Positions 9,476 to 19,798 of a stretch of 64,000 bases of DNA are shown here, in pieces. A program made the translations under genes and the position numbers. The DNA is taken from contig JACNGE010000009.1 in NCBI GenBank assembly GCA_014384285.1, positions 1 through 64,000 of the forward strand, in the 5' to 3' direction. The notes under the pieces were generated by a model. That model saw only the letters and a list, made by a program, of their open reading frames with translations. It was not told the origin of the DNA and made no database searches. Source of the DNA: Actinomycetota bacterium. Its GTDB lineage: Bacteria > Actinomycetota > Acidimicrobiia > Actinomarinales > Actinomarinaceae. The stretch's first letter is position 1. The number at the start of each line of letters is the position of its first letter.

Positions 9476-10654
9476 ATGAGAGAAGCAGTAATCGTATCAG
9501 CAGCAAGGACACCTATTGGCAAAGCATATAGAGGTGCTTATAACAATACCGGTGCTCCTACTCTGGGTTCATATTCTATTAAGGAAGCAATTAATAGAGC
9601 AGGGATAGATGCAGCCGAAGTTGAAGACGTGGTAATGGGGTGTGCTCAACAACAAGGCACACAGGCATTAAATATCGGAAGATTAAGCGGAATGGCTGCA
9701 GGCCTACCAGACTCAGTTCCTGGTATGACAATTGACAGACAGTGTTCTTCTGGTCTTATGGCAATAGCGACAGGTGCAAAACAAATAATTACAGACAATA
9801 TGGACGTAGTAGTTGCAGGTGGAATTGAATCAATATCTTTAGTTCAAACTGCAGACTTTCGACTAGATTCAGATCCGCTTGTTCTTGATATGCAGCAACA
9901 TGCCTACATGCCAATGATAGAGACTGCTGACTATGTTGCCGAAAAGTATGGCGTATCTCGAGAAGCTCAAGATGAATATTCTCTAGAAAGTCAAATGAGA
10001 ACGGCTGCTGCTCAAAATGCTGGTAAATTTGATGATGAAATTATTACAACTACATCTACAAAATTAGTAATAAATAAAGAAACCGGAGAAATTACAGAAG
10101 AAACAATTGAGCTTTCAAAAGATGAAGGTAATAGACCAGAAACTACTATTGAGGGTTTATCATCTCTTCCTGCTGTATATGGTGAGGGTAAGTTTATATC
10201 TGCAGGTAATGCCTCTCAGCTTTCTGATGGTTCTGCAACAGTAGTGCTAATGGAAGCAAAAAAAGCTGAAGAAAAAGGCCTTAATCCACTTGGATACTAC
10301 AGGGGAATGACCGTTTCAGCATTAGCACCAAATGAAATGGGAATTGGACCTGTTTTAGCAGTACCAAACTTATTAAACAAATTTAATTTATCAATAGAAG
10401 ATATTGGACTGTGGGAACTGAACGAAGCATTTGCAGTTCAAGCTTTATATTGTAGAGACGAATTAGGTATTGATCCAAGTATTTATAACGTTAATGGTGG
10501 ATCTATCTCAATCGGACACCCTTATGGAATGACTGGTGCAAGAATGGCTATGCATGCTTTAATTGAGGGTAAAAGAAGAAATGCAAAATTCGTCGTTGTC
10601 ACAATGTGCGTTGGTGGCGGGATGGGTGCTGCTGGATTGTTTGAAGTTATATAA
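9476..10654 (+). CDS. acetyl-CoA acyltransferase (thiolase)
   Basis: [67 protein letters not shown]. Confidence 0.93.
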   Translation: MREAVIVSAARTPIGKAYRGAYNNTGAPTLGSYSIKEAINRAGIDAAEVEDVVMGCAQQQGTQALNIGRLSGMAAGLPDSVPGMTIDRQCSSGLMAIATGAKQIITDNMDVVVAGGIESISLVQTADFRLDSDPLVLDMQQHAYMPMIETADYVAEKYGVSREAQDEYSLESQMRTAAAQNAGKFDDEIITTTSTKLVINKETGEITEETIELSKDEGNRPETTIEGLSSLPAVYGEGKFISAGNASQLSDGSATVVLMEAKKAEEKGLNPLGYYRGMTVSALAPNEMGIGPVLAVPNLLNKFNLSIEDIGLWELNEAFAVQALYCRDELGIDPSIYNVNGGSISIGHPYGMTGARMAMHALIEGKRRNAKFVVVTMCVGGGMGAAGLFEVI

Positions 10655-10725
10655 TTTATAATTAACACTTTAATAAATAAGATTTTAAGTTTTTAAGAAT
10701 TCGATGAGACCACTTATACTATTGT

Positions 10726-12180
10726 ATGGAAAAAATAATTGATAAAAGCTCATATCTAAAATCAATTTCTAACAGAAATCTCAAAATTTACTTAATGGGC
10801 AAGCTAGTTGATAATCCACTAGAACATCCAATAATTAGACCAAGTATAGAGGCAATGGCAGAAACTTATGAACTTGCTGTACAAGAACCAGAGCTAGCAT
10901 CTGTTGTGTCACCATACACAGGCGAAGCAATTAATAGATTTCTACATATAGCTCAAAGTTCGGAGGATTTATATCTTCAAAACAAGATGCAACGAAAGCT
11001 AGGACAATTGACAGGGACTTGTTTTCAGAGGTGTGTCGGGATGGATGCTTTCAATGCACTTCATTCGGTAACCTATGAAATTGATGAAAAATATGAATCA
11101 AGCTATCATTTAAATTTTTTAAATTTTTTAACTGAAATGCATCAATCTAATTTAGTTGTAGGAGGTGCAATGACAGATGTTAAGGGAGATAGGTCAAAAT
11201 TACCCCATGAGCAGAAAGATCAAGATTTATATTTAAGAATAGTTGATAGAAATAAAGATGGGGTTTTTGTTAAGGGAGCTAAAGCACATCAAACAGGTTG
11301 CATAAACTCTCACTGGATGGTCGTAATGCCGACTCTAAGATTAACGGATAATGATAAAGACTATGCAATTGTTGGTGCAATACCTGTTGACGCAAAGGGA
11401 ATAACTTATATTTACGGTAGGCAGTCCTGTGACACAAGAAGTATGGAACCTGGAGAATATGATGTAGGTAATAAATACTTTGCTGGACAGGAAGCAATGG
11501 TAATTTTTGATAACGTTTTTATTCCTAATAAATATATTTTTATGGATGGAGAGTATGATTTTGCATCAATGCTTGTAGAAAGGTTTACAACATATCATCG
11601 CAGGTCTTACGTTTGTAAAGCAGGTGTTGGGGATGTTTTGATAGGTGCTGCAGCGACAATTGCAGAATATAATGGTGTTGAAGAGGCATCACATATTAAA
11701 GATAAGATTGTAGAAATGAATAAACTTAATGAGACTATATATGCAACTGGAATCGCATCATCATTACAGGGAAATATTACAAAATCTGGAAACTTTATCA
11801 ATGATGACTTACTTGCAAATGTATGTAAACAACATGTGACTAAAGAAACTTTTGAAATTGGTAGGCTAGCTCAAGATTTAGCAGGTGGTTTAGTTGGATC
11901 AATGCCTTCAGGGATAGATTTTAACGAAGGTGAGATGTCTGATGATTTAAAAAAATATTTAAAAGGGAAAGAAGATATCAATGCGGAAGATAGAGTCAAA
12001 ATATTGCGATTAATTGAAAATATGACACTTGGCAGAAATGCTGTAGCTTATCTTACAGAATCACTTCATGGAGCTGGTTCACCACAGGCACAAAGAGTTC
12101 AGATAAGAAGACGTGTAGATTTAGAAGAAAAAAAAGATTTTGCTAAAAAATTATCAGGCGTAAAGGAAAGAGAATCCTAA
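10726..12180 (+). CDS. abfD: 4-hydroxybutyryl-CoA dehydratase/vinylacetyl-CoA isomerase-like (HpaB superfamily)
   Basis: TGTCFQRCVGMDAFNALHSVT (CxxxC) and TTYHRRSYVCKAGVGDVLIGAA (His and Cys) match the [4Fe-4S] ligand regions of AbfD; MTLGRNAVAYLTESLHGAGSPQAQRV. Confidence 0.75.
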   Translation: MEKIIDKSSYLKSISNRNLKIYLMGKLVDNPLEHPIIRPSIEAMAETYELAVQEPELASVVSPYTGEAINRFLHIAQSSEDLYLQNKMQRKLGQLTGTCFQRCVGMDAFNALHSVTYEIDEKYESSYHLNFLNFLTEMHQSNLVVGGAMTDVKGDRSKLPHEQKDQDLYLRIVDRNKDGVFVKGAKAHQTGCINSHWMVVMPTLRLTDNDKDYAIVGAIPVDAKGITYIYGRQSCDTRSMEPGEYDVGNKYFAGQEAMVIFDNVFIPNKYIFMDGEYDFASMLVERFTTYHRRSYVCKAGVGDVLIGAAATIAEYNGVEEASHIKDKIVEMNKLNETIYATGIASSLQGNITKSGNFINDDLLANVCKQHVTKETFEIGRLAQDLAGGLVGSMPSGIDFNEGEMSDDLKKYLKGKEDINAEDRVKILRLIENMTLGRNAVAYLTESLHGAGSPQAQRVQIRRRVDLEEKKDFAKKLSGVKERES

Positions 12181-13151
12181 TGAAGTCGATTGTTTGTACT
12201 AAATTGGGAAATCCCGAGCTACTTGAAATTAAAGAGATTGATAAACCAGTTCCTTCTGAGAATGAAGTACTTATAAAAGTAGAAGCTGCCGGTGTAAATT
12301 ATCCAGATGCACTTCTTGTGCAAGGGCTTTACCAAGTTTTAGTAGAACCACCATTCACGCCAGGAAATGAAGTCTGTGGATTTGTTGAAGAAGTTGGAAG
12401 TAATACTGGTTTCAAAAAAGGAACTAAAGTTATAGGTCTTCCTGAAATAGGAGGCTTTTCTGAATATGTAGTTATCAATAAAAATCTGGTTGTTCCTATT
12501 TCTGATTCAATTAATTCTATGGCTGCTGCAAGTCTTCCAATCAACTACGGAACGACATACTATGCATTAAAGAGACGTGCTGAAGCAAAAAAGGGAGAGT
12601 CGCTGTTAATTTTGGGTGGTTCTGGAGGTATTGGTACTGCTTCAATTCAACTTGGAAACATACTCGGACTAAACACAATTGCTGCTGTAGGCTCAGACGA
12701 AAAAGAAGAATATGTAAAGAGCTTAGGTGCAAATCATATAATTAGGTACGACAAAGATAATTTAAAGAATAAAACAAAGGAACTCACTGATGGTAAGGGT
12801 GTTGATATAGTAATGGACCCTGTTGGTGGGAATGTAAGCGAAGAAGCGTTAAGAGCTACAGCATGGAATGGAAGGCTGCTAGTAATTGGATTTGCCCAAG
12901 GAGATATACCAAAAATTCCATTGAATATAGCTTTAGTAAAAGGAGTTTCAATTGTTGGTGTGTGGTGGGGTCGGTGGACCCAGACTTCGCCAAAAGAATC
13001 AGCAGAAGACTTTAAAGAATTAATTGACTTTATAACAAAGGAAAAATTAAATATAGTTCCTAAAAATGTTTATAGCATTGAAGAGACTTCTATTGCCCTC
13101 AATAATTTTTTAAATAGAAAAAATATTGGTAAAACTGTAATTAAGTTTTAA
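12180..13151 (+). CDS. NADPH:quinone oxidoreductase-like (zinc-less MDR) protein
   Basis: VEAAGVNYPDALLVQGLYQ; LILGGSGGIGTASIQLG; GVDIVMDPVGG. Confidence 0.88.
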   Translation: MKSIVCTKLGNPELLEIKEIDKPVPSENEVLIKVEAAGVNYPDALLVQGLYQVLVEPPFTPGNEVCGFVEEVGSNTGFKKGTKVIGLPEIGGFSEYVVINKNLVVPISDSINSMAAASLPINYGTTYYALKRRAEAKKGESLLILGGSGGIGTASIQLGNILGLNTIAAVGSDEKEEYVKSLGANHIIRYDKDNLKNKTKELTDGKGVDIVMDPVGGNVSEEALRATAWNGRLLVIGFAQGDIPKIPLNIALVKGVSIVGVWWGRWTQTSPKESAEDFKELIDFITKEKLNIVPKNVYSIEETSIALNNFLNRKNIGKTVIKF

Positions 13152-13784
13152 TTATTTTTTTGATGCTTCAAAATATGGATTATCTCCAGATGCATGATCT
13201 GTGGCATCAATTATGTTTCCAATTTCAGGTATTGCATCTCTTAAAGAAGTTTCAATTCCTTGAGTTAATGTAACCTGTGCCATGCCACAGCCTTGACATC
13301 CTCCACCTAGTTTTAAATATATGTCTTGGCCCTCTACACCTACTAATTGAGCAACTCCACCATGTGAAGCTATTGCCGGGTTTATTTGTCCATCTAATAC
13401 AGTTTGTACTTTTTCCGCCAACTCACCTTTAAGCTCAGGAAGTTCATCGGGATTACCAAATATAGCTGGACTAGGAGTGTTGGGGTTGTCCATTGTTAAA
13501 CCTGGAGAAGATGGGTCATCTGAAAGTTCTAATTTGGCATTGTTGAATTTATCCAAATCTTTTGATGCAATGATGACTGTAAGTTCACCAAAATCTAATT
13601 TTGTATCATCTGACCTTGCTTGTTCTAAATCTAAAAAGCTGAGATCGTATGTGTATTGATTGCCCTGAACTCCATCAATCTGTAAAAACAATGCATACTC
13701 ATTGTCACCTGGTTCCTGCTCTTTAATTTCTAGAATTTTATCAACTGCTTCTGCGCCGATATCAAATTTAAATTTATCTGTCAT
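13152..13784 (-). CDS. nfuA: NfuA-like Fe-S carrier (degenerate A-type domain plus NifU C-terminal domain)
   Basis: INPAIASHGGVAQLVGVEGQDIYLKLGGGCQGCGMAQVTL (CxxC); N-terminal HesB-like domain without the canonical cysteines. Confidence 0.88.
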   Translation of the reverse strand: MTDKFKFDIGAEAVDKILEIKEQEPGDNEYALFLQIDGVQGNQYTYDLSFLDLEQARSDDTKLDFGELTVIIASKDLDKFNNAKLELSDDPSSPGLTMDNPNTPSPAIFGNPDELPELKGELAEKVQTVLDGQINPAIASHGGVAQLVGVEGQDIYLKLGGGCQGCGMAQVTLTQGIETSLRDAIPEIGNIIDATDHASGDNPYFEASKK

Positions 13785-13822
13785 ATAATTAATATTAGTA
13801 AATCTGTGAGTAGTGTAAATAA

Positions 13823-15007
13823 ATGAAAAAAGTATTACTGGTAATTCCAGAAAATAGTTATAAATCTAATGATTTTGTTATTGCTGCAAAAAAAATGAAA
13901 CTTAAATTTACAATTATCACTGATAGTGAACAAGTTTCTACTGAATTTAGTGATAATATAATTGTTACCGATTTTACACAAGATATTAACCATGAAATTT
14001 TATCTAAATTAAAAGATATCACACATGTGTTACCAGTAGATCACTCTTCACTTATTTATGCATCTAAATTAAGAGATAGCCTTAGTTCAGTAGGAAATAG
14101 TAATTCATCAGTTGTTACGTCTATGGATAAATATTTATCAAGAAAAATATTTAACGATGTTTCGAATATAAAGATAAAGCACAATTATGTTAACTCACTT
14201 AAAGATATTGAGACTTTTTTATCAATACATAATGTAGGCGTACTTAAACCAACTAATGGAACAGCGAGTAATAAAGTAATCAAACTCGAGAGTAATAGCA
14301 TACAGACTGAATCTATTTATGAAATAATTGATGAATGTTACGATAATAGATTCATCATTGAAGAATTTGTAGATGGGATGGAGTATGCATTTGAAGGAAT
14401 GCTTATTAATTCAAAGTTATACAGATTTACAATTTTCGACAAACCGTTAATATTTGCAGAACCTTATTTTGAAGAATCTATTTATATTGCACCAAGTAAT
14501 TTATCTCAAGAAACGATTAGTAAAATCACGCTACAGTTAGAGAATGCAACAAAAAAACTCGGACTAGAGAATGGTCCTATACATGCAGAATTCAAAATCA
14601 TAGATAACGAATTGTTTATTATAGAGATTAACCCTCGTATGATAGGTGGACTATGTTCGAGATGTTTGAATTTTGGTTTATTTAAACAATCACAAGAAGA
14701 ACTTATTTTATCATCTTTTATTAGTAGCAAATTTAAGAATATTGAATTATTAAATAAGTATGTAGGTGTATTAATGCTTCCTGTTCCTAAAACCGGATTA
14801 TTCAAGTCAATTAATCTTGATGAAATAGAAGCAGTTGATAATATTTCATCTGTAGAGATTACAGTTTCTAAAGATAGTAAATTGCAAATGCCACCAAATG
14901 GAGAGAAATATTTAGGATTTGCTTTTTCACAGGGAGAGAATAAAGATGACGTATTAAGTGCACTAAAACAAGCATTGGAAGTATCATCACCTGTAATTCA
15001 TGATTAA
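13823..15007 (+). CDS. ATP-grasp domain protein of unknown substrate
   Basis: GVLKPTNGTASNKV; RFIIEEFVDGMEYAFEGM; HAEFKIIDNELFIIEINPRMIGG. Confidence 0.8.
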   Translation: MKKVLLVIPENSYKSNDFVIAAKKMKLKFTIITDSEQVSTEFSDNIIVTDFTQDINHEILSKLKDITHVLPVDHSSLIYASKLRDSLSSVGNSNSSVVTSMDKYLSRKIFNDVSNIKIKHNYVNSLKDIETFLSIHNVGVLKPTNGTASNKVIKLESNSIQTESIYEIIDECYDNRFIIEEFVDGMEYAFEGMLINSKLYRFTIFDKPLIFAEPYFEESIYIAPSNLSQETISKITLQLENATKKLGLENGPIHAEFKIIDNELFIIEINPRMIGGLCSRCLNFGLFKQSQEELILSSFISSKFKNIELLNKYVGVLMLPVPKTGLFKSINLDEIEAVDNISSVEITVSKDSKLQMPPNGEKYLGFAFSQGENKDDVLSALKQALEVSSPVIHD

Positions 15008-15029
15008 ATTATGATAACCTTCAGTAAAC

Positions 15030-15650
15030 ATGGATAATATTTTAATTTCGCTTGGAGGCGACTGCAGCGTTGAGAGAAATCAGTTACTCGATAGATACAC
15101 ATACGTTTTTGGTGTAGATGCTGGAACTGAGCACCTCTATAAATTATTTTTTCAACCGACACATATTATTGGTGACTTTGATTCTATAGAGGAAAATACA
15201 AAAAATAGGGCAATAAGAGATAGTGCAGAAGTTTTATCTTATTCTATAAACAAAGAACAAACAGATTTAGATATTGCACTTCAACTGGCTAAAGAAAAAT
15301 TGATTAAAAATATAACTATTGTAGGAGGAGAAGGTAAAGAACTAGATCACTTATTTGCAAATCTAATAACAATATCTTCATTTCACACTAGTGAAGAAAT
15401 AACGTGGTTAACTAAATTAGAAACCATTATTTTTTCAAATAGTAATCAGTTTCATTTGAAAGAAAATTCAATATTTAGCATTCTTCCTTTATCGGCTATA
15501 AATAATTTAACTATACAAGGTGCAAAGTGGAATGTGTTAAACCAAAATATTCCATACGGTTCAACTAAAACACTAAGAAATATTGCCTTAAGTAATCAAG
15601 TCAAAATTAATGTAGAGAAAGGTAAATTCTGCTTAATCGCTAAAAATTAA
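15030..15650 (+). CDS. thiN: thiamine pyrophosphokinase
   Basis: GVDAGTEHL; HIIGDFDSIEE; KEQTDLDIALQLA; GGEGKELDHLFANL. Confidence 0.85.
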   Translation: MDNILISLGGDCSVERNQLLDRYTYVFGVDAGTEHLYKLFFQPTHIIGDFDSIEENTKNRAIRDSAEVLSYSINKEQTDLDIALQLAKEKLIKNITIVGGEGKELDHLFANLITISSFHTSEEITWLTKLETIIFSNSNQFHLKENSIFSILPLSAINNLTIQGAKWNVLNQNIPYGSTKTLRNIALSNQVKINVEKGKFCLIAKN

Positions 15651-16864
15651 GACCTAGGAATATCTTTCCAGGGCTTATCTTTATCAAGTTTTTGTTCTCC
15701 AGGTAATCCAAGTACGCGCTCTGCAATAATATTGCGCATGATTTCTGAAGTTCCACCTTCAATAGAATTTGCTCTAGATCTTAAAAATAAGCTCTGTGTG
15801 TCAGTAAAACCAAAAGTATCATTATCAAAATTTAACTCTGGTTGAGTTAATGCATAACCCCTTGGAAATAACAAACCATCATTTCCTAGTAGTTCCATTC
15901 CGAACTCATAAGATGCTTTATTAATTTCTGCTTCATAAAGTTTACTAGTTGAGCCTTCGGGACCAGGTGTTCCTTTTTCTCTTAATTCAGATGCTCTTAT
16001 ATTTGTTAACCGTACAGCCTCTTGTTGAATCCATAACTCTATAAGTTTATCTTTTTGAATTGGGTCTTCGAGCCCTTTATCTTTCCAGAGCTGAACTAAG
16101 TGACCAGGTGCGCCACTACCTCTTTCTCTGACATTTCCCCCTATTGCCACTCTTTCATTCATTAAGGTAGCTAGTGAAACTCTCCAACCTTCTCCTAGAC
16201 CGCCAAGTATATTTTCTTTAGGTATTTTTGTATCAGTAAAATAAACTTCATTAAATTCTGCTTCTCCAGTTATTTGCCTTAATGGTCTAACCTCTACGCC
16301 TTCAGATTCCATATCAACTATAAAAAATGTCAATCCACGATGTTTTGGAGCATCTGGATCAGTTCTAGTAACTAACAAACCCCATTTTGCTAAGTGACCG
16401 AGAGTAGTCCATACCTTTTGTCCATTAACTATATACCCATCTCCGTCATCAACAGCTCTTGTAGACAAACTAGCAAGATCAGAACCTGAACCTGGTTCTG
16501 AGAAAAGTTGACACCAGATTTCCTCAGCAGTAAACATTGGTCTTAAGTATTTTTGAATTTGTTCCGGGGTACCATACTCCATTATTGTTGGAGCACCCAT
16601 CCCAACTCCAAGGATGTTAGCGATTCTATTTTGTTGTGAAATTCCTTCATTTCTTAATTTTTCAGTTATTTGAAGTTGATACTTTGGATTAAGTCCTAAC
16701 CCACCGGAACCCTCTGGAAATTGGACCCATGCTAAGCCAAGATCAAATTGTTTACCCCAGAATTCTTGTAAGTCTTGTCCATCTTTTCTAAATTCAATTA
16801 GTTCTTGTAGCTTCTGATTAACTAATTCTTCAGCATCCAGCTGTTTAGTGTCTATTGTTTCCAT
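15647..16864 (-). CDS. acyl-CoA dehydrogenase
   Basis: WCQLFSEPGSGSDLASLSTRAVDDGDGYIVNGQKVWTTLG; SIEGGTSEIMRNIIAERVLGLP. Confidence 0.93.
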   Translation of the reverse strand: METIDTKQLDAEELVNQKLQELIEFRKDGQDLQEFWGKQFDLGLAWVQFPEGSGGLGLNPKYQLQITEKLRNEGISQQNRIANILGVGMGAPTIMEYGTPEQIQKYLRPMFTAEEIWCQLFSEPGSGSDLASLSTRAVDDGDGYIVNGQKVWTTLGHLAKWGLLVTRTDPDAPKHRGLTFFIVDMESEGVEVRPLRQITGEAEFNEVYFTDTKIPKENILGGLGEGWRVSLATLMNERVAIGGNVRERGSGAPGHLVQLWKDKGLEDPIQKDKLIELWIQQEAVRLTNIRASELREKGTPGPEGSTSKLYEAEINKASYEFGMELLGNDGLLFPRGYALTQPELNFDNDTFGFTDTQSLFLRSRANSIEGGTSEIMRNIIAERVLGLPGEQKLDKDKPWKDIPRS

Positions 16865-16894
16865 ATAAAATTATACATTCAAATGTAGCTTTAG

Positions 16895-17797
16895 TTAGTT
16901 ACCTTGAATAGCTTTTTGAATAATTAAGAGCTCATCTTCATTGCTCATAGGATATGTTCCGTCTTTAATTGTTCGAATTTCTTCAATATTTTTTGCAATA
17001 TCCTCAGCAGAGGCATTTGTATTAACATACCCGTTATGGGTAATAATCCCAATACGAGCAAACCTACCTGCAGCTACTCCGAATATTTCATGTGATGGTT
17101 CGCAGGATTCAGAAGCTAAATATACAACCATTGGAGTTACTAATTCAGCACTAAATAATTTACCCACATCTTCTGGCAATAACGCTTCAGTCATTCTTGT
17201 ATATGCAGTAGGAGCAATAACGTTAACTTTAATATTGTACTTAGCACCTTCAATAGCCAATACATTAGTTAGTCCAACTATTCCCATTTTTGCAGCACCA
17301 TAATTAGATTGTCCAAAGTTTCCAAATAAACCGGATGGAGAAGCAACATTAACTATTCTTCCATAATTATTTTCTTTCATGACTTTAAATGCTGGTTGAC
17401 TAACAAAGAAAGTACCTTTCAGATGCACGTCTAAAATTAATGTAAGTTCCTCTTCAGACATGTTTGCAAAACTTTTATCTCTTAATATCCCAGCATTATT
17501 AATTACTGCATCAACTGTGCCGAAGTTGTCTAAGGCAGATTGGACAATGGATTCTCCACCATCTTTTGTGGCAACAGAATCATAATTAGCCACGGCCTCG
17601 CCACCATTTTGAATTATTTCATTTACAACATCATCAGCAGGAGAACTTGCCGCACCTGAACCATCAACTGAACCTCCTAGGTCATTAACAATTACTTTTG
17701 CACCTCTACTGCCGAGTTCTAACGCATAAGCTTTTCCCAATCCGTTTCCTGCACCAGTTACTATTACAGCTTTATTTTCAAAATTTACATTGCTCAT
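16895..17797 (-). CDS. SDR-family 3-hydroxyacyl-CoA dehydrogenase (MFE-2-type)
   Basis: VIVTGAGNGLGKAYALELGSRGAKVIVNDLGGSVDGSG; NNAGILRDKSF; NYGAAKMG. Confidence 0.92.
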   Translation of the reverse strand: MSNVNFENKAVIVTGAGNGLGKAYALELGSRGAKVIVNDLGGSVDGSGAASSPADDVVNEIIQNGGEAVANYDSVATKDGGESIVQSALDNFGTVDAVINNAGILRDKSFANMSEEELTLILDVHLKGTFFVSQPAFKVMKENNYGRIVNVASPSGLFGNFGQSNYGAAKMGIVGLTNVLAIEGAKYNIKVNVIAPTAYTRMTEALLPEDVGKLFSAELVTPMVVYLASESCEPSHEIFGVAAGRFARIGIITHNGYVNTNASAEDIAKNIEEIRTIKDGTYPMSNEDELLIIQKAIQGN

Positions 17798-17802
17798 TTT
17801 TA

Positions 17803-19728
17803 CTACTCCTTATACATTGCATCAATTTGGTCTTTATATGTTTCGTTAATAACATTTCTTTTTAGTTTAAGTGTAGGTGTTAGTTCCCCACTTGTATCAG
17901 TCCACTCTTCTTCTAGAATAGTAAATTTTTTAATTTGCTGAACATTAGCTACTTTACTATTTGCTTTATCAATCTGTGATTGTATTGCATCTATAACAAT
18001 TGGGTTATTATGAAAAGTCTCAATGTCGTAATCAACAGAGTTTTCTTTTGCCCATTGTTCACTTGTACCCTCTCTATCTAGGACAATTAGAGCAGATAAA
18101 AATTTCCGACCGTCTCCAACCATGCAGATTTGTCCTACAAGTGGGTGTGGTTTAATTAAGTCTTCTAGCTCAACAGGGGCAATGTTTTTACCACCGGATG
18201 TGATTATTATTTCTTTTTTACGACCAATTATCTTTACATAACCATCTTCACCAATTTCAGCCAAGTCTCCAGTGTGTAGCCATCCATCTGAATCAAATGC
18301 TTCCTTTGTAGCTTCTTCCTGCTTATAGTAGCCATTTGTAACATGCCCACCTCTCATGCACAATTCGCCATCTTCAAGAATTTTTATCTCTGTACCAGCA
18401 AGTGGGATCCCTACCTTACCAATTGGATTGAAAACTTTAGGTATAGGAACGCCTGCAGATTTAAGTTTATTAGTCAACGAGTCAACAGCATTTGTAGCAA
18501 TCCCAACGGTGGCAGGTCCTGTATCTTCTGTCATTCCATATATCTCAGTTACGTCTATATGAATTGCATGAAACCATCTTTGTACATCAGGATTCATAGC
18601 AGCGGCAGCAGTAACAAAATATTCAGTATTTTGAATACCTAGTCCCTCTTTAAATTTTGAAAAAACTAATTTATTAAAAACTGTATCTAATATCTTAACT
18701 TTTAAGGGTACTTTTTCTCCACTTTGCTCATACTTGACTCTTTCAAGCCCATTATCAATTGCTTTCAGGGCAAGTTCTGCTTTATCTGATTCGTTTATTT
18801 TATTCAACAAGCCAGCCTGGAATTTTTCCCAAACTCGAGGTACAGCTAAAAATACACTTGGTTGAATTGTTGGCAAAGCCATTGACATGTCCTCTAAAAC
18901 AGGTACTGGAAATATTTGTCCAGTTTTATAAATAGCTTGATAATGGTCACCTGCTCTTGCGGCAATATGAGCCATTGGCAAGTAAGAAACAATTCTAGGA
19001 TGCATAGATGCTGGAACTAGCTCTCCAAACAAACTTTCATTTGTCCATAAAACATTTCTGTGTGTGATCATAACCCCTTTTGGATGCCCAGTAGTACCTG
19101 AGGTAAATATTAAACAAGCAAGAGAATCTGGTGTTACAGTTTTGATTGCTTGAACTAGAAGAGAATTGTCTTTTGCATTAATACTTGCACCACGTTCCAT
19201 TAGTTCGTGATATGAAAGAACATAATCCTTTTCACTAACTTCTTCAAATCCGTTTATAATGACAATCTTTTCAAGATTTGGACAATTTTTTCTTGCCTTA
19301 TCTATCTCATTGAATAACTCTAAATCACCAGCGATAGCTATCTTTGCTTCCATTAAATTTGCTACATACTCAATTTGTCCAGATTTAAGTTGCTTATAAA
19401 GAGTTGAAGGTGTGGCACCGGCATGCATAATGGCAAGATCTGCAATGTTATGCTCTTTAGTATTGTTGGACATTATAAATGATGTATCACCAGGATTTAA
19501 TCCAATATCAATTAATCCAGAGGCAAGATTGTGAATACTTACTCTATACTCGCTCCATGACATTGCATCCCAAGCTGAATATTCATTATTTGCAGGAGTA
19601 TTTATTGCAGGAAAATCTGGATAATCTTCAACATTTTTATCAATATAATCGATTAAAGTCTTGCCTTCTACTTTCGCATCAATAGATGCAGCCTGATCTT
19701 TTAGAAATTCGTGTAGTTGATTTTGCAT
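17803..19728 (-). CDS. AMP-dependent long-chain acyl-CoA synthetase
   Basis: LIFTSGTTGHPKGVMITHRN; GWLHTGDLAEIGEDGYVKIIGRKKEIIITSGGKNIAP; GAGGAGAATATG RBS. Confidence 0.94.
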   Translation of the reverse strand: MQNQLHEFLKDQAASIDAKVEGKTLIDYIDKNVEDYPDFPAINTPANNEYSAWDAMSWSEYRVSIHNLASGLIDIGLNPGDTSFIMSNNTKEHNIADLAIMHAGATPSTLYKQLKSGQIEYVANLMEAKIAIAGDLELFNEIDKARKNCPNLEKIVIINGFEEVSEKDYVLSYHELMERGASINAKDNSLLVQAIKTVTPDSLACLIFTSGTTGHPKGVMITHRNVLWTNESLFGELVPASMHPRIVSYLPMAHIAARAGDHYQAIYKTGQIFPVPVLEDMSMALPTIQPSVFLAVPRVWEKFQAGLLNKINESDKAELALKAIDNGLERVKYEQSGEKVPLKVKILDTVFNKLVFSKFKEGLGIQNTEYFVTAAAAMNPDVQRWFHAIHIDVTEIYGMTEDTGPATVGIATNAVDSLTNKLKSAGVPIPKVFNPIGKVGIPLAGTEIKILEDGELCMRGGHVTNGYYKQEEATKEAFDSDGWLHTGDLAEIGEDGYVKIIGRKKEIIITSGGKNIAPVELEDLIKPHPLVGQICMVGDGRKFLSALIVLDREGTSEQWAKENSVDYDIETFHNNPIVIDAIQSQIDKANSKVANVQQIKKFTILEEEWTDTSGELTPTLKLKRNVINETYKDQIDAMYKE

Positions 19729-19798
19729 ATTCTCCTCTGTGACGATATTTGAATTTTACTGGATAATTACAGATTTAACTACTGAATTAGTCTGAAAA

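Noticed and set aside
15001-15030. TPP riboswitch upstream of thiN
   Set aside because: Only 22 nt separate the ATP-grasp stop and thiN; no thi-box sequence
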